Part shown: in pieces, positions 13,244 through 14,020 of the stretch
How the letters are laid out: each line of letters begins with the position of its first letter
Position numbering within the stretch: the first letter of the stretch is position 1
Source: Thermoplasmata archaeon
GTDB taxonomy: Archaea; Thermoplasmatota; DAOVMN01
Length of the DNA stretch: 14,020 nucleotides
Direction: 5' to 3'
NCBI GenBank assembly: GCA_030630685.1
Contig: DAOVMN010000012.1
Location: 1-14,020 of the forward strand
Notes under the pieces: generated by a model
What the model saw: the letters and a program-made list of their open reading frames with translations, nothing else
Told to the model about the DNA's origin: nothing
Databases searched by the model: none
Translations under genes and position numbers: made by a program

Positions 13244-13834
13244 ATGGAAACACCTGGAAGCCTGTATTTCCACTGTCCGGAATGCGAGAAGGACACCCTT
13301 CATCACATCGTAAAGGCCAGATTCAGCTCGAAACGAAAGCTCACATTGAACGGAACCGCACAATGTACCGAGTGCGGATTCGTGCACCACATCGAGCTCA
13401 GCGAGGAGGCGGACATCGAGGTCCCTCTCGTTCTCAGCTCTGGGGATAAAACCGAGAAAACCGTTATCTCCTTACCTGCGAAGGATGAACTTGAGCAAGG
13501 GCTGGAGCTCATGTTCGGGGATGAGACCATCAAGATAACCAAGCTGGAGAGGAACGGATTGAGCCTGTCCAGGGCCTTGGTGAAGGACGTGGACACCATC
13601 TGGGCAAAGAAGTATGACAGGATCCCGATAAGGGTATCAGTCTCTCATGGTCCACGCACCTACTCCCGCAGGATATTCGCCGCACCGGACGAGGAGTTCG
13701 AGATCGGGGACCTCATCCGATTCAGGGAATACCGGGTGGCCGTAAAAAATATCCTAAGCGAGGAAGGGATGGTCTCGAAAGGTTTCGTGAATGCTAAGGA
13801 GATCGTGCGGGTGTACGGTACCTTTGTCCGGTAG
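13244..13834 (+). CDS. HVO_0476-family zinc-finger protein
   Basis: A 196-residue soluble protein resembling the archaeal HVO_0476 family, whose members have an N-terminal Cys4 zinc ribbon and a beta-rich C-terminal part. The ribbon has HCPECEKDTLHHIVKA (Cys11, Cys14) and AQCTECGFVHHIEL (Cys41, Cys44), with a basic stretch RFSSKRKLTLNG between. The rest contains strands such as EADIEVPLVLSSG, KTVISLPAKDEL and VSHGPRTYSRRIFAA, and ends VRVYGTFVR. The family is widespread in euryarchaea and thought to be RNA- or translation-linked from its ribbon and neighbourhoods, but I know of no proven function. The start is supported by the ribosome site. A second zinc-ribbon gene begins 28 bases downstream on the same strand, possibly in one transcript. 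Confidence 0.85.
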   Translation: METPGSLYFHCPECEKDTLHHIVKARFSSKRKLTLNGTAQCTECGFVHHIELSEEADIEVPLVLSSGDKTEKTVISLPAKDELEQGLELMFGDETIKITKLERNGLSLSRALVKDVDTIWAKKYDRIPIRVSVSHGPRTYSRRIFAAPDEEFEIGDLIRFREYRVAVKNILSEEGMVSKGFVNAKEIVRVYGTFVR

Positions 13835-13862
13835 GATGATCGGCTTTTAGAGCGTTAGCGTT

Positions 13863-14020
13863 ATGCAAATGCTTCAACAGTATTATGCACAAACACCCCC
13901 GGCACCCCCATCGGGTCCCCCGTCGGCGGTGGCTGACGGAACCTGGACCTGCCCAAAATGCGGGAACAGGGTGGAAGGGAGGTTCATATTCTGCACCAAT
14001 TGCGGCTTTAAGAGAGCGAA
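13863..14020 (+). CDS. 5' end of a zinc-ribbon protein, cut by the window end
   Basis: An open frame from an ATG, preceded by an in-frame TAG at 13848, runs to the window end (52 residues). The start is Gln/Tyr/Pro-rich (MQMLQQYYAQTPPAPPSGPP) and is followed by a zinc ribbon: TWTCPKCGNRVEGRFIFCTN with Cys30, Cys33 and Cys44, then Cys47. Such a Pro-rich leader plus a single ribbon is common in archaeal small regulatory or membrane-linked proteins; what follows decides the function and is not visible. ATG 13869 is an alternative start. The 28-base gap to the upstream gene suggests co-transcription. Confidence 0.75.
   Translation, partial: MQMLQQYYAQTPPAPPSGPPSAVADGTWTCPKCGNRVEGRFIFCTNCGFKRA

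Overview
The window looks like a chromosomal segment of a euryarchaeal-type archaeon, most likely a Thermoplasmatota relative. Signs are a Hel308 helicase, an A-type ATP synthase subunit D, an HVO_0476-family zinc protein, a CDIN1/TPD-type nuclease of the archaeal kind, a PEF-CTERM-like sorting tail, and TATA-like boxes about 25-40 nt before many starts with short or no leaders. The lineage call is inference; no rRNA or marker tree is available here.

Layout. Bases 1-1715 are AT-richer than the rest. They hold the 3' end of an unidentified gene, overlapping ATGA-style with a one-pass membrane protein that has a long coiled coil, many N-glycosylation sequons and a transglutaminase-like Cys-His-Asp domain. 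Next on the + strand are a UlaG-like metallo-beta-lactamase-fold hydrolase (1840-2475) and an AAA ATPase of the AAA_14/DUF4143 type (2759-4072). Between these two, on the - strand, is a short frame ending in a PEF-CTERM-like tail, probably the remnant of a surface-protein gene.

From 4210 to 9384 the genes lie on the - strand. In transcription order they are a nitrilase-family amidohydrolase, a 57-residue stub of an 8-oxoguanine DNA glycosylase N-terminal domain that overlaps the nitrilase stop (TAATG) and ends at an IS21-like terminal sequence, a membrane protein with PKD domains outside and three zinc ribbons inside, and Hel308. From 9481 onward genes are on the + strand: ATP synthase subunit D overlapping a polysaccharide flippase (TGATG), a CDIN1-like nuclease, a 783-base stretch with repeats and no convincing gene, an HVO_0476-family zinc protein, and the start of a zinc-ribbon protein cut by the window end.

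The most unusual feature is a set of small hairpin repeats. Six hairpins with constant TTC-type triloops (one TTT, one TCTC), different stems with mostly compensated bases, and an even spacing of 25-27 nt are inserted in frame in the hel308 gene (5848-6009). They add about 54 residues between the first RecA domain and motif IV. Related hairpins lie just past the hel308 stop (4124-4208), and another in-frame unit (5692-5729) shares a 21-nt block with the hel308 upstream region (6713-6733), with a decayed relative at 9419-9440. This resembles, by analogy only, the coding-sequence-invading palindromic elements known from Rickettsia.

Few genes here form an obvious pathway. DNA repair (Hel308, glycosylase stub, CDIN1-like nuclease) and cell surface (coiled-coil protein, PKD protein, flippase, CTERM remnant) are the recurring themes.
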